A DNA stretch of 64,000 bases from JAFGRU01 sp963665915 (GCA_963665915.2 CAXXSG010000013.1:372001-436000), one strand, 5' to 3'; numbered from the stretch's first letter, positions 7,794 to 16,486 are shown. Notes: generated by a model from the sequence alone, not told the origin. Program-made: numbers and translations.

Positions 7794-9200
7794 TCAATCC
7801 TTCGAAACTTCTTCCAATATTGGCGTTAAGGAACTCCCCACATTGCCTCCAAGGGCGCGATGGAGTTGAATCCGAAAACCGAGCAGTGTTCTCTGTTGCC
7901 GCAAGAGGACACGCTCAATTTGCTGCAATTCTTTTATGGCGATCAGCACGGGCAAGAAATCCGTCAGACCATTTATATAGCGATCTTTGGTTTGCTCGAC
8001 GGTAAGTTGCAGAAATTCACGCCGACTCTCCAGCCGATCGAGAAACTCTCTTTGCTTCTGCTCCCGGTAAAGCGTATTTTCCACACTTTCGATCGCCTCG
8101 ACATACACCCGCGAGAAGAGTGCCAGACGTTCGACGTAAAGCGCCTTATTGCGCTCAACTTCTGCCTTACGCGCACCCCAGTCGATCAGCGGCTGGACGA
8201 GCGATCCAAGAATAAAACCAACAGGACCGCTCAACTCCAGCCCATCCTCATAAAAAAAGGCTCCATCCAGCATGACACGCGGCAGACGCTCGGATATGGC
8301 CTGACCGATTTGTGCATCCGCTGCAACCAGCTCATTTCGTAGGGCTCTCAGGTCAGGACGGTGGAGCAGCAGGTCCGACGGCACGCCCAAAGACGGCAGT
8401 TCACCGATTGTAGCGAAATTGTCCTCCTCAGTCACACGATCCAGCCCATCCGGAGCCTGCCCGATCAGGACATCCAGCCGATTCTCAGCAACCCGGAGTA
8501 TCACCTCAGTTGGTGGGACGAGACTTTCGATCTCTGCCAATTGACTGTTCTGTTGCCAGACATCCACTGAGGAGGTCAATCCACTTTCAAAACGAAGTTT
8601 GGTCAGTTCCAGCAATTTCCGGTCGGTATCAATCTGATTTTGCAGTAGTTCAAGCTGTTTTCGCTGTTCGACTGCATCAAAGTAGGCCTCTGCAACTTCT
8701 GCTGACAAACTCAACCTTACCGCTTCGATATCCTCCAAACGTGCAGCCTCTTCGCTTTGACGGGCAATTGCTGCCGATCCGAGACGGTTGAACACATCAA
8801 TTTCCCACTCCAACGCACCGCCTATACGGTTTAATCGTTCTCGGTCTTCGCCCTCTGACCATTCCTGCCGGCTGTTTGCCTCCAGATTCAACTGGGGCAG
8901 CCGTGTCGCCTTCGACTGCCTGGTCAAGCTTGCAGCCTGATTAAGCCTGGCTATCGCTTGCATCACATCATAGTTGTTTGTAACAGCTTCACGGATAAGT
9001 ATATCCATTTTCGAATCACCAAACGCCGCCCACCAGACCTGACTTTCAGATCTCGACCCAAGAGAAGAGATGCTGTACTCTCCCGCACCTTCTTCTATCG
9101 GGACTGGGAAATAGTCAATGTCATGTGGTTGACAACTCGCAAGAAAAATTCCGAGTAGGGAAATAATAATCAAACGAATCGTGAGTAACGACCTGAACAT
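7794..9200 (-). CDS. TolC/NodT-family outer-membrane efflux lipoprotein
   Basis: A 468-residue outer-membrane channel. The N-terminus is a lipoprotein signal peptide with lipobox L-A-S-C (Cys at about 23). The body has the two tandem outer-membrane efflux repeats typical of the NodT/OprM group (SESQVWWAAFGDSKMDILI ... NYDVMQAIARLNQA; LLHRPDLRALRNEL). It is the first gene of the efflux operon. No regulator gene is adjacent, and the upstream 230 bases lead into IS debris, so control of the operon is not evident here. Confidence 0.92.
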   Translation of the reverse strand: MFRSLLTIRLIIISLLGIFLASCQPHDIDYFPVPIEEGAGEYSISSLGSRSESQVWWAAFGDSKMDILIREAVTNNYDVMQAIARLNQAASLTRQSKATRLPQLNLEANSRQEWSEGEDRERLNRIGGALEWEIDVFNRLGSAAIARQSEEAARLEDIEAVRLSLSAEVAEAYFDAVEQRKQLELLQNQIDTDRKLLELTKLRFESGLTSSVDVWQQNSQLAEIESLVPPTEVILRVAENRLDVLIGQAPDGLDRVTEEDNFATIGELPSLGVPSDLLLHRPDLRALRNELVAADAQIGQAISERLPRVMLDGAFFYEDGLELSGPVGFILGSLVQPLIDWGARKAEVERNKALYVERLALFSRVYVEAIESVENTLYREQKQREFLDRLESRREFLQLTVEQTKDRYINGLTDFLPVLIAIKELQQIERVLLRQQRTLLGFRIQLHRALGGNVGSSLTPILEEVSKD

Positions 9201-9437
9201 TGTTCTCCTCTCAAAATATGCCGAAAACTATTCCCTTCAAAATTTATACAGTTTTTATTGCTTGATCTTGGAGTAATTTAAAAAACTTCAGTCATGATAA
9301 ACCTTACAATACATTCAGATGGAAACGGTTGACAGGAAAAGGCAAAAAGGCAAGCGAAATTAGCATTGGAATAATCATCCTACATGAATAATTCTCCCAC
9401 AAAAAGGAGTGTAGCCAGCCTTAATATTCATTATGGG

Positions 9438-9701
9438 TCATGGCTGGTTTAGAGTTTGATTCCGTAGAATTTGAAGGATCAAATGGCTGACATCCTCACC
9501 TTTGTGATCGAACCTAAACTCACATTCTTTTAGATGCAAGTTGAAGGTGTCGGGAGCCATGCCAGGGAAACGAACCAAGCGAGTTTTTGCATGCCCCCAG
9601 AAGCCTTCGATATCATTGATGTGGTTTCGGCCTTTGGCAAATTCGTCTTTACTGTGGTCGATACGAAGGTGCTTGGTAGATTCAACTTCAAAGTGCACCA
9701 A
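9438..9701 (-). pseudogene. IS1595 (ISXO2-like) transposase, C-terminal remnant
   Basis: An 87-residue frame with the end of the ISXO2-like DDE domain: INDIEGFWGHAKTRLVRFPG followed by NLHLKECEFRFDHK, the usual C-terminal signature of IS1595-family transposases. The N-terminal two thirds are missing. On its 5' side lies a piece of another IS (IS30-like, 9781). A ~45-base piece of the same junction recurs at 20068-20112. Confidence 0.8.
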
Positions 9702-9780
9702 TTGAGTTAAGAGCAGGACATGACAGGGCTTCTGGTATTCTGGGAAGTACGATCAACTCAGAGCTAGAAGGGAGTCTGCC

Positions 9781-9843
9781 ATGTCCTACAAACATTTTAC
9801 CGAAAACGAGCGGTATGTCATCAGCCCGTTACAAGGTTCGTTC
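9781..9843 (+). pseudogene. IS30-family transposase, N-terminal stub
   Basis: The first ~20 codons, MSYKHFTENERYVISPL, match the start of IS30-family transposases. The frame is then cut by the left end of RAYT element 2 (TTCAGGGAAATAAGG at ~9840). This shows RAYT element 2 lying inside or against older IS sequence. Confidence 0.7.
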
Positions 9844-10600
9844 AGGGAAATAAGGGGACACCATACCTAATTTTTGATTGACGCGCTAATTTGCTTTTAA
9901 TAAAATCTGCAACATGCCTCGTATTGCCCGTATTATCGCCCCCCATACTCCTCATCATGTCACCCAGCGTGGCAATCGACGGATGGAGACCTTCTTCTGT
10001 GACGAGGATTACCGAACATACCTCTCACTTATGTCCACATGGTGCCGAAAATTCAAGGTTGCCATTTGGGCCTATTGCCTGATGCCGAACCATGTCCATC
10101 TGATAGCCGTTCCGGAGACCGAAGACGGTTTAAGGAGGGCCATCGGGGAAGCTCATCGGCGTTATTCGCTCATGATCAACCAACGACAGAAATGGACCGG
10201 GCATCTTTGGCAGGGCCGTTTTTCCTCTTTTCCGATGGATGAAAACTATCTTCTTGCTGCGACCCAATACGTTGAAATGAATCCGGTACGGGCAAAGCTG
10301 GCAGCCGATCCTTTTTTATGGGACTGGAGTAGTGCACGGGCTCATTTGGATGGCAGAGACGATGAACTCGTGACGGTTTCTGCGTTGTTGGAGATGGTAG
10401 GTGATTGGGGCCTGTTTCTCGGTCACCCGAACCAGGGAGACGCCGAAAAAATTCGCAGCCACGAGCGAACAGGACGGGCCTTGGGAAACGAGGCGTTTCT
10501 GGATTCGCTGGAGGCCAAGCTTATGCGGGCAGTTAAGCCTCGAAAACCTGGCCGAAAACGAAGACCAAAGGATGGGAAATAGGTATAGTGTCCTCCTATT
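9840..10600 (+). mobile_element. RAYT transposase element, copy 2
   Basis: Left end TTCAGGGAAATAAGG with GGGGACACCATACC (9854-9867), right end AGGTATAGTGTCCTCC after the gene. Nearly identical to copy 1 at 2122-2890. The target context differs (IS30 stub here, IS110 stub there), which argues for movement of the unit rather than one large duplication. Confidence 0.7.
9914..10582 (+). CDS. REP-associated tyrosine transposase (RAYT), copy 2
   Basis: 222 residues, almost identical to the gene at 2203. Differences include L114/T117 in YLLAATQYVEMNP, R for G in ERTGRALG, and the final DGK for DEK. HUH motif (H60, H62) and candidate catalytic Y119 are intact. The gene is complete and could supply activity for the many palindromes nearby. 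Confidence 0.9.
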   Translation: MPRIARIIAPHTPHHVTQRGNRRMETFFCDEDYRTYLSLMSTWCRKFKVAIWAYCLMPNHVHLIAVPETEDGLRRAIGEAHRRYSLMINQRQKWTGHLWQGRFSSFPMDENYLLAATQYVEMNPVRAKLAADPFLWDWSSARAHLDGRDDELVTVSALLEMVGDWGLFLGHPNQGDAEKIRSHERTGRALGNEAFLDSLEAKLMRAVKPRKPGRKRRPKDGK

Positions 10601-10757
10601 TCTCCCCGGACCTTTTCTCATCTCATTTTTTCAAATGTGTAGACCCGGAACCTATGATTTGCTCCAAAAACAAATTTTTTCAACGTGCCGAGGCACGGAG
10701 GTTGCTTTCTCTGGGTGCCGAAACAACGACTGAAAATTTTTTAAGGAGTGTGCCTGG

Positions 10758-11249
10758 ATGTGCAGATTAATTACTATTTTTTTTGTTTTTTTGTTGTTTA
10801 TGGCGGGGTGTGCCGACAAAATATCTCAGATCGATTACTACCTTTCTTTCTCTGCCAAAGGGACCCGTTCGGAAGCCCGTCACGGGCATCTGGTTGTTGA
10901 CGGACAAGAAATTCCCTGGGCCTTTAAACGGATAGCTTTCGAGGGAAAGAGTTATTCTTTGCATTCACGGAGCTATTTGTGGGGGGACGACGGATACCAC
11001 CCGGATGAACCCCCATTGGTTCAGGAAAAGGGCAGCCATACGGTTTCCCCTGCAACCCTGGCCAGAGGCTACTGGTTGGGAGCGAAACGCCCTCAAAATA
11101 TTCCGGGGAATTGGTTTTTCGTGACGTGGGGAAAAAGGTCTTCCGCTTATCTCGTTCCCCACGCCGTTGATACGCTGATAAAGGAGCAGAAAATCCCTGT
11201 TGCACCTGCGGGGGAAATGACTGGAGTACCCATGAAAAGAAGAAAATAA
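10758..11249 (+). CDS. Small predicted lipoprotein of unknown function
   Basis: 163 residues with a lipoprotein signal peptide: a hydrophobic run at residues 4-16 ends in the lipobox M-A-G-C (Cys18). A ribosome site (AAGGAG) precedes the ATG. The mature part has GHLVVDGQEIPWAFKRIAFEG and a Gly/Trp/Tyr-rich middle, and no motif I recognise. It stands alone between RAYT element 2 and another small exported protein. Translated and exported is a fair inference; function is unknown. Confidence 0.6.
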   Translation: MCRLITIFFVFLLFMAGCADKISQIDYYLSFSAKGTRSEARHGHLVVDGQEIPWAFKRIAFEGKSYSLHSRSYLWGDDGYHPDEPPLVQEKGSHTVSPATLARGYWLGAKRPQNIPGNWFFVTWGKRSSAYLVPHAVDTLIKEQKIPVAPAGEMTGVPMKRRK

Positions 11250-11420
11250 TTGCTGACTTTTTATACTTTTTTAAGATTTAAACTTGCTCTTTTTGTTGCA
11301 GCCCCTTTTTTCCATTATTTTTTTGAAGAGAGCGTGAATAATTCCCATAATCAAGCCTGCCCCTGGGACGCCACCCAGGAAAAGAGATTTTTAATCACTT
11401 CAACCGGAGATTGAGGAGAG

Positions 11421-11891
11421 ATGAAAAACCGATTGATGAAGGCCGCCAAGGCCGCACAGATGTTTTCGTCCATTGTCACCGTTGCCACCCTATTCTTCGC
11501 CGTCCTCTTTACATCGGCGGCTTTCGCACAGTCGCTGCAGAGCATGTTTGACTGCGAACGCCAGTACCGTGAGTGCGAGATGCGCGCGAGAAGGCAGAAC
11601 CCCGGCAACGACCCGTGCTCGGCCTATTCGCGCTGCCAGTCGGCGAAGATGTGCGAGGCCTCACGCTGTGTCTGCAAACGCACCCACGGAAGTGCCGATC
11701 CTGCGCTGGCCGCCGAGGCCCAGGCCATGTGCTACGCCGTCCTCAAACCGCACGCCGGCAATTCGTGTGACCGCTATATCGACGCCTGCACCGCATGGTT
11801 CCAGGCCCAACATCAAAAACCCAAACCCAAGCCGCCGGCGCAAGATCCCGGCGCGCCTAAACCCCTGCCACCGGATCAGTTGCCACGCTGA
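11421..11891 (+). CDS. Cys-rich exported protein of unknown function
   Basis: 156 residues with a long signal peptide (hydrophobic residues ~15-36, ending SAAFAQ), then a domain with about ten cysteines in C-x(6)-C and C-x(5)-C-x-C style spacings (DCERQYRECEMRARR, CSAYSRCQSAKMCEASRCVC), and a Pro/Lys-rich tail. The ribosome site GAGGAGAG precedes the ATG. Codon use is visibly more GC-rich at third positions than in the neighbouring lipoprotein, suggesting a separate origin. The cysteines suggest disulfides in the periplasm; no family is recognised. Confidence 0.6.
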   Translation: MKNRLMKAAKAAQMFSSIVTVATLFFAVLFTSAAFAQSLQSMFDCERQYRECEMRARRQNPGNDPCSAYSRCQSAKMCEASRCVCKRTHGSADPALAAEAQAMCYAVLKPHAGNSCDRYIDACTAWFQAQHQKPKPKPPAQDPGAPKPLPPDQLPR

Positions 11892-11943
11892 AGGAAATTG
11901 TGGAGTTCCGTGGGCAGTTTATCTAACCCAAAAAGGGAAATGA

Positions 11944-12145
11944 TAATTCTGTATACTGGCCCCAGAATTGTCCCGAACTAGGGAGACGTCGAAAAGATTC
12001 GCAGCCACGAGCGAACAGGACGGGCCTTGGGAAACGAGGCGTTCCTGGATTCGCTGGAGGCCAAGCTTATGCGGGCAGTTAAGCCTCTAAAACCTGGCCG
12101 GAAACGAAGACCAAAGGATGGGAAATAAGTATGGTGTACCCCTAT
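11944..12145 (+). repeat. RAYT 3'-end remnant
   Basis: After a half palindrome (GTATACTGGCCCCAGAA) the sequence encodes the last ~45 codons of a RAYT gene (KIRSHERTGRALGNEAFL ... KPGRKRRPKDGK, stop at about 12128), followed by the right-end AAGTATGGTGTACCCC. The 5' three quarters of the gene are absent. Confidence 0.8.
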
Positions 12146-12234
12146 TTTCAATCCCTTGGGGTCCTTTTTTGTTGGTGAGGAAGAAAGTAAATGCTCTCCC
12201 TTTTCTGTGGATAACGCTTGGTTTGAAGGATCGG

Positions 12235-13074
12235 TTAAAGCCTGGATACATCGATATATTTGCTTAAAAGTTCTAAGTATAAACTCTGCCCGCCCAGTCT
12301 TTCAAAAATTTGATCAAATTTTTCAGTGTATTCGCGGAGATCTTTGGAAAACACCATGTGAAACGGTAATGGTTTTTCCGGCAATTCAAGCAGGTTGAAT
12401 TCATCGAGCAGGCCGAGCTTCTGCAAATAAAACAGCGTGGAGCCTTTTCCTAGTGAATACACACCGTCAATTCGGCGGTAGGCCACTTTTTTCAGGTTGA
12501 TCTCTTGAAAGTCAGGACTCCCGACAAGATCAAATTTTATGGACGGATGCCTCATGAAAGGCGTGACATAGGCCTTTTGCGCATAACCAAAAACCATGTG
12601 ACTAATGTCGCTTGCTTCTTCGATGTTTTTCAGGGGGTTGCTTTTAAGTACGGCTATTATCGGATGACCATAAAAAAAGGGGTTTTTTGAATAGATTGAA
12701 TATTCAAGACGAGTGGGCACAAAGGTTAACAAGCATGCAATGTATCTTTTTGAATTCAGGAGTTGGTTCAATTGCCTTGGAATAGTGGCCGGTTTAACCT
12801 CCCAGTGAAATTTCACGCCCATTTCAGGCGCGATATGATTTTCAATCAGATCAAAAACAGCGCCGCTGACTTTTTTGTTTTTCTCATCAAAAAAAATATG
12901 CGGTGGCCCGTTAAAATACCCGATTTTGATCGGCAATAGCGCCTTTGTTTCCGGCCCATCATGATCAGGCTGGGGCAGGTTGGTTTGTTTCGCAATGCCG
13001 AGGGTACAAAGAGACCCGAATAGAAGGAACATTAAAAAAATGAAAAAGGATTTTTTCATTGTCTGCGAAACCAA
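12235..13074 (-). CDS. Periplasmic solute-binding protein, ABC amino-acid type (SBP_bac_3-like)
   Basis: 279 residues. A signal peptide follows MKKSFF (which begins at 13059 and is the more likely start). The mature protein opens with ALLPIKIGYFNGPPHIFFDE and continues VSGAVFDLIENHIAPEMGVKFHWEV, the pattern of the extracellular solute-binding protein family 3. No permease or ATPase gene is adjacent, so it may be an orphan binder or sensor-like protein. It is flanked by a RAYT remnant and a palindrome, as a passenger gene would be. Confidence 0.7.
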   Translation of the reverse strand: MVSQTMKKSFFIFLMFLLFGSLCTLGIAKQTNLPQPDHDGPETKALLPIKIGYFNGPPHIFFDEKNKKVSGAVFDLIENHIAPEMGVKFHWEVKPATIPRQLNQLLNSKRYIACLLTFVPTRLEYSIYSKNPFFYGHPIIAVLKSNPLKNIEEASDISHMVFGYAQKAYVTPFMRHPSIKFDLVGSPDFQEINLKKVAYRRIDGVYSLGKGSTLFYLQKLGLLDEFNLLELPEKPLPFHMVFSKDLREYTEKFDQIFERLGGQSLYLELLSKYIDVSRL

Positions 13075-13157
13075 ATAAAATTAAAAAATTATAAACCGAT
13101 ATTGGTCAGCTTACAAATAAGGAAGGGTTTCGTCAAGCGGAGGGAAAGGCGTTGGAG

Positions 13158-13190
13158 GGAGTTCCGGGGGGCAGTATACCGAATTCTCCC
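13158..13190 (+). repeat. REP-like half palindrome
   Basis: GTTCCGGGGGGCAGTATACC matches the left arm of the dispersed palindrome; no close right arm is visible. Confidence 0.6.
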
Positions 13191-13212
13191 TCTTTTTCTT
13201 TTTAATTCCCGA

Positions 13213-13328
13213 AGGCTGGCGTGGATTTCCGGACAGAAAATTTGGATTATATAAGAAACCGCTTGACGTCGAGAGACACCGGCGGTTTTTGTTTATGACT
13301 CTCGGAAAATAAATCAGTCCCGTTTCTC
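13213..13328 (+). repeat. ~116-bp repeat, copy 1
   Basis: AGGCTGGCGTGGATTTCCGG through AAATAAATCAGTCCCGTTTC. The same block, with few changes, is at 15571-15687. Its last ~35 bases recur at about 17583-17615 in front of another palindrome. Confidence 0.75.
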
Positions 13329-13329
13329 T

Positions 13330-13666
13330 GTTAATTCAGCAGCCTCGGCATTTAATGTGTTTTCTTCCAAACTCAGCGTAACAGCCAACAACGTAGCCAA
13401 CGTTAATACTGACGGTTTTAAAAAAATCGGTTAAAAATGAAAGAAAGGGATTCAGGGGGGTAAAGCAAACGTCAGCCAAGTGGATACACCCGGCTTCCCC
13501 AAACAAATAATGGAAGACGGTCAACTAAAGGCAGTGGAGCCCTCAAATGTCGGTCTCGCCGGGGAAATGACCGAAACCGTATCGACCCAGGCACACATGA
13601 TGCCAATTAAAAATCATCAAAGCCCAAGATGCAATGATCGGCACGCTTCTTGAGACCGTTGGATAG
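13330..13666 (+). pseudogene. Flagellar basal-body rod protein (FlgC-like), frameshifted
   Basis: Three frames joined give a typical small flagellar rod-type protein. Frame one (13330-13434) reads SKLSVTANNVANVNTDGFKK and then stops. A second frame from about 13475 reads QVDTPGFPKQIMEDGQLK ... EPSNVGLAGEMTET. A third frame from about 13608 reads LKIIKAQDAMIGTLLETVG and stops at 13666. The segments are in the expected order and spacing for the N-terminal ANNVAN motif, the middle region and the C-terminal rod domain. At least two frameshifts make it non-functional. No other flagellar gene is in the window. Confidence 0.75.
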
Positions 13667-13732
13667 CATATCAAGAGACGAAAATTCATTTGACGATCTT
13701 TCGCCTGCCGGTCATGAAAGGGTAACCAACAA

Positions 13733-15298
13733 TTGTTGAAAAAAAACTCTCCCCACCCAATTGTCTTTTTCATTGCCGCTTTATTGTTCCTGGTCATATC
13801 GGCTTTTAGCCAGGTAACCTTTGCCGGGACGGGCATAGATCGCTTTAATGCGTTATATCTCCCACCTCACAAAATTACCCAGCGGACCCTTGATGAAATC
13901 GTTCATTATGCCGGTATTACCCCGGTTAATGCTGTGGTTTTGCATGTAAAAACCCCAAAAGGGAAGCTGATGTGGAATTCTAAAAATAAGCTGGCGTTGC
14001 AGCTTGGGGTAACAACCAAATATTCATATTTGGAAAAACAAGTATTACGTTTGAAAAACAAGGGCATTCATACCATCGCCAAGTTGGATGTATTTGCCGA
14101 TAATCAGCTTGCAACGACCTTTCCGGATCTCAGCGTTATGGAAAAGTCAAGCGATGAGCCTTGGTCAGATGCCAATGATCTCAGCTGGAGCAACCCAACG
14201 GACAGTCGCGTTTGGGAATACAATATTGCCTTGGCCAAAGAATTGGCACAGATCGGTTTTGACGAGATTCAATTCGACTATGTGCGTTTTCCCAGTGATG
14301 GGAACCTTTCCCGGATTCGTTACCCGAATGTAGTACCTGGTTTTTCAAAATCTGATTACATCGCCTCTTTTCTTGAAAAAGCCCATGCTGAATTGAATCC
14401 CTTGGGTGTTCGTTTATCAGCCGATATTTTCGGTTTAACCGCTTGGAAGACCGATGATTTCGGTGTGGGGCAGGTGTTGGAGAAAATGGCACCCCATCTG
14501 GATGTCATCTGCCCGATGTTTTATCCGTCTCATTTCCCGACAGGCTTCCTTGGAAAACAAGCACCCGGCGAATTCCCGGAAATGATTATGGAAGCCAGTA
14601 TGCGGAGCATGATGCGTCGCACCGACAAACCAGTACGGCCGTGGATTCAAGGTTTTTGGTATAAACCAAATGAAATCAGTGCACAAATCAATGGGATAGA
14701 AAAGGCTCAAGGTGGCAGTTGGTCTATCTGGAGCCCGACGGGCAGTTACGAATTGTCCTATGCTGCCATGGCGCAACGATCCGGAATCGATCTGACCAGA
14801 CCAAAATTCTATCCTTCAGCAAGTGAACTGACGGAGAAGGAGAACCGACTTGTCCAGGGGCATAGCATTGTCGTCAACTATACCAATTATAAAATGGGGT
14901 ATTCTATTCTCTCGCTGGAAGCGCCGAAAAAAGGTAAAAGATCACGCTACGGGTCTCCGGCCTCAATTCTGGCGACTCTCGATGAGGGAATCATTGATCA
15001 GATTCTGCAACAAAGATCAATTTCGTTCAAGGCGGATGCAGAACCATATTCCAAAAGAAAGCTGTTAAGCGATTTGCTATGCAGCGACCTTGGCAAAGAT
15101 GCCCGGCGGATGCGCCCAGAACCGATATATATTGACTGGGGAAAGGATTGCACCTTTTCCACTCGGGATATCCCGCGATCCCGTCTTGATAGCTATGCGG
15201 CTGCCGTACAGCAGCATAAGAGTGATGAAATCGCTACCATTTCTGGACGAGTTCCGAGGACAGCATACTTAATCTCAAAAAAATCGATGGTTAATTAG
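13733..15298 (+). CDS. Exported putative glycosidase-like protein (DUF4015 type)
   Basis: 521 residues beginning at a TTG (13733 or 13736), as no in-frame ATG precedes the signal peptide (residues ~9-31, ending VTFAG). The body resembles the putative glycosyl-hydrolase family DUF4015, a TIM-barrel group: VNAVVLHVKTPKGKLMW near residue 65, GFDEIQFDYVRFPSDG near 165-180, PHLDVICPMFYPSHF near 255, and RPWIQGFW. The final 19 codons (ISGRVPRTAYLISKK...) are encoded by a REP-like palindrome, so the original stop has been replaced. The 3' third is duplicated at 20191. Enzymatic activity is not shown. Confidence 0.75.
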   Translation: MLKKNSPHPIVFFIAALLFLVISAFSQVTFAGTGIDRFNALYLPPHKITQRTLDEIVHYAGITPVNAVVLHVKTPKGKLMWNSKNKLALQLGVTTKYSYLEKQVLRLKNKGIHTIAKLDVFADNQLATTFPDLSVMEKSSDEPWSDANDLSWSNPTDSRVWEYNIALAKELAQIGFDEIQFDYVRFPSDGNLSRIRYPNVVPGFSKSDYIASFLEKAHAELNPLGVRLSADIFGLTAWKTDDFGVGQVLEKMAPHLDVICPMFYPSHFPTGFLGKQAPGEFPEMIMEASMRSMMRRTDKPVRPWIQGFWYKPNEISAQINGIEKAQGGSWSIWSPTGSYELSYAAMAQRSGIDLTRPKFYPSASELTEKENRLVQGHSIVVNYTNYKMGYSILSLEAPKKGKRSRYGSPASILATLDEGIIDQILQQRSISFKADAEPYSKRKLLSDLLCSDLGKDARRMRPEPIYIDWGKDCTFSTRDIPRSRLDSYAAAVQQHKSDEIATISGRVPRTAYLISKKSMVN

Positions 15299-15315
15299 GA
15301 ATACTGTCCCTGTAA
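15244..15315 (+). repeat. REP-like palindrome pair, forming the 3' end of the DUF4015-type gene
   Basis: Left arm GTTCCGAGGACAGCATACTTAA, right arm TTAATTAGGAATACTGTCCC. The reading frame of the upstream gene runs through the left arm and stops at 15298. The left part is copied at 20636-20681, where an IS5-type element cuts it. Confidence 0.75.
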
Positions 15316-15383
15316 TCCCCCCTTTTCTTTTTTGACATATTTTTAATGAAGTTGTAATTTGATAGTGTTTGATTTTTCCATAA

Positions 15384-15558
15384 CCTGGTTTGTTCATGAT
15401 GCTTTGTCGCGAAAGCGTCAAGTGTTCATCAGGTCAAGTCAAGCACAGCGAGTTGCTCTGCAGGCGTATTTGCAGTACGTCGAAGCGCAAGGAGCGAGCA
15501 CGGCTTGCGATGGCGGGCAATTGACGGTTGCAGTAAAAGTCTTCATGAATAATCCGGG
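15384..15558 (+). repeat. 175-bp repeat with inverted ends, copy A
   Basis: Begins CCTGGTTTGTTCATGA and ends TCATGAATAATCCGGG, which are near-inverted to each other. Internal landmarks are GCTTTGTCGCGAAA, GCAGGCGTATTTGCAGTACG and CGTCGAAGCGCAAGGAGCGAG. Two more copies are at 27967-28141 and 41986-42165. No transposase inside; the 99-codon open frame across it is not conserved between copies. Confidence 0.85.
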
Positions 15559-15570
15559 TTTCATTACCGG

Positions 15571-15687
15571 AGGCTGGCGTGGATTTCCGGACAGAAAATT
15601 TGGATTAAATAAGAAACCACTTGGCGTCGAGAGACACCGGCGGTTTTTTGTTTATTAGTTTCGGAAAATAAATCTGTCCCCGTTTCA
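15571..15687 (+). repeat. ~116-bp repeat, copy 2
   Basis: Second copy of the block at 13213-13328. It follows the 175-bp repeat by 12 bases and runs into the next REP-like palindrome. Confidence 0.75.
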
Positions 15688-15732
15688 CCTAACCAATCCA
15701 TTTTTTGGGGTTAGGTATGCTGTCCCCGGAAC
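15676..15732 (+). repeat. REP-like palindrome pair
   Basis: CTGTCCCCGTTTCACCTAACC on the left and GGTTAGGTATGCTGTCCCC on the right, with ATCCATTTTTTG between, form a hairpin around CCTAACC/GGTTAGG. Confidence 0.65.
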
Positions 15733-15823
15733 TCAACCCCTGTGCCATTGGTTTACAGGCCTATCCGACTTTATTTATGAAACTTGGCTGATTTTGCAGA
15801 AAAAATTTCATAAATTATTCGGG

Positions 15824-15940
15824 CTAGGGCTGACTCCCGAAAGACAGATATAATAGCACTACCACGATGATAACTATGATCAGGCGAGCAATGATTTGTG
15901 CCGACATCCTGTTTTTGAAAGGTTCTTTCGGGCCATTCAT
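15824..15940 (-). CDS. 38-residue single-span membrane protein
   Basis: ATG at 15940 preceded by AAAGGTG at good spacing; stop TAG at 15826-15824. The product begins MNGPKEPFKNRMSAQ and continues into one strongly hydrophobic segment (residues ~16-33, IARLIIVIIVVVLLYL), ending GSQP. Charge distribution (basic N-terminal side) fits a small inner-membrane protein. The surrounding spacer is otherwise empty of long frames. Composition and the ribosome site support it; no family is recognised. Confidence 0.45.
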   Translation of the reverse strand: MNGPKEPFKNRMSAQIIARLIIVIIVVVLLYLSFGSQP

Positions 15941-16145
15941 CTTTTTCACCTTTGAGAATTCTCCTGCAGTTAAAAAAGCCCCGACGATTTAATCAATCGG
16001 CGGAAAGGGTTTTGCCTGTGGGCGCAACCTGATGCGGAACCGGAGGATAAGGACTTCTTCCCGCCATTTTTTCCTGGTCTTATTCATTATATTCAATGAA
16101 CCGCGAAAACAAACCGCCCGAAAGATTTCCTCTAAAATATATTAA

Positions 16146-16216
16146 GGGTTCCGGGAGCAGTATATAGAATTCCCACTCAGTTTTGTGAAGTTAGGTATAC
16201 TGTCCGCAGAACTCCC
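16146..16216 (+). repeat. REP-like palindrome pair
   Basis: GTTCCGGGAGCAGTATATAG and TTAGGTATACTGTCCGCAGAAC, separated by about 28 bases. The following IS110 fragment begins right at its edge. Confidence 0.65.
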
Positions 16217-16224
16217 ACAAAAAA

Positions 16225-16405
16225 AATGCAATCAACATTTAAAAACCAAGCTGATTGAAACCGCCAAAATAACACCACAATGGAATGAACCATTGGCCCA
16301 GCTTCGCGAAAAGGAGTTGGCTCGCGGCCCCAAAAACCGGGCGGCATTGGCGGTCGCCCGAAAGCTGGTGGAGTATATGCTGGCCGTGGACAGGCAGGAA
16401 AATAA
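16225..16405 (+). pseudogene. IS110-family transposase, C-terminal remnant
   Basis: The frame ending at 16460 contains LIETAKITPQWNEPLAQLREKELARG and AALAVARKLVEYMLAVDR, the usual last helix region of IS110 transposases. The DEDD domain and most of the C-terminal domain are missing, and the 5' edge is a REP-like palindrome. Confidence 0.7.
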
Positions 16406-16486
16406 ATCTATCCCCTTTTTCCCCATTGAGTGCGCCCGTGCGGTAGAAAAAAGTAGGTAATTCTGGAGGATTCTCCCGGTACACCG

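Noticed and set aside
15359..15658. 99-codon open frame across repeat copy A as a gene
   Set aside because: The frame is not kept in the two other copies of the repeat and has no ribosome site.
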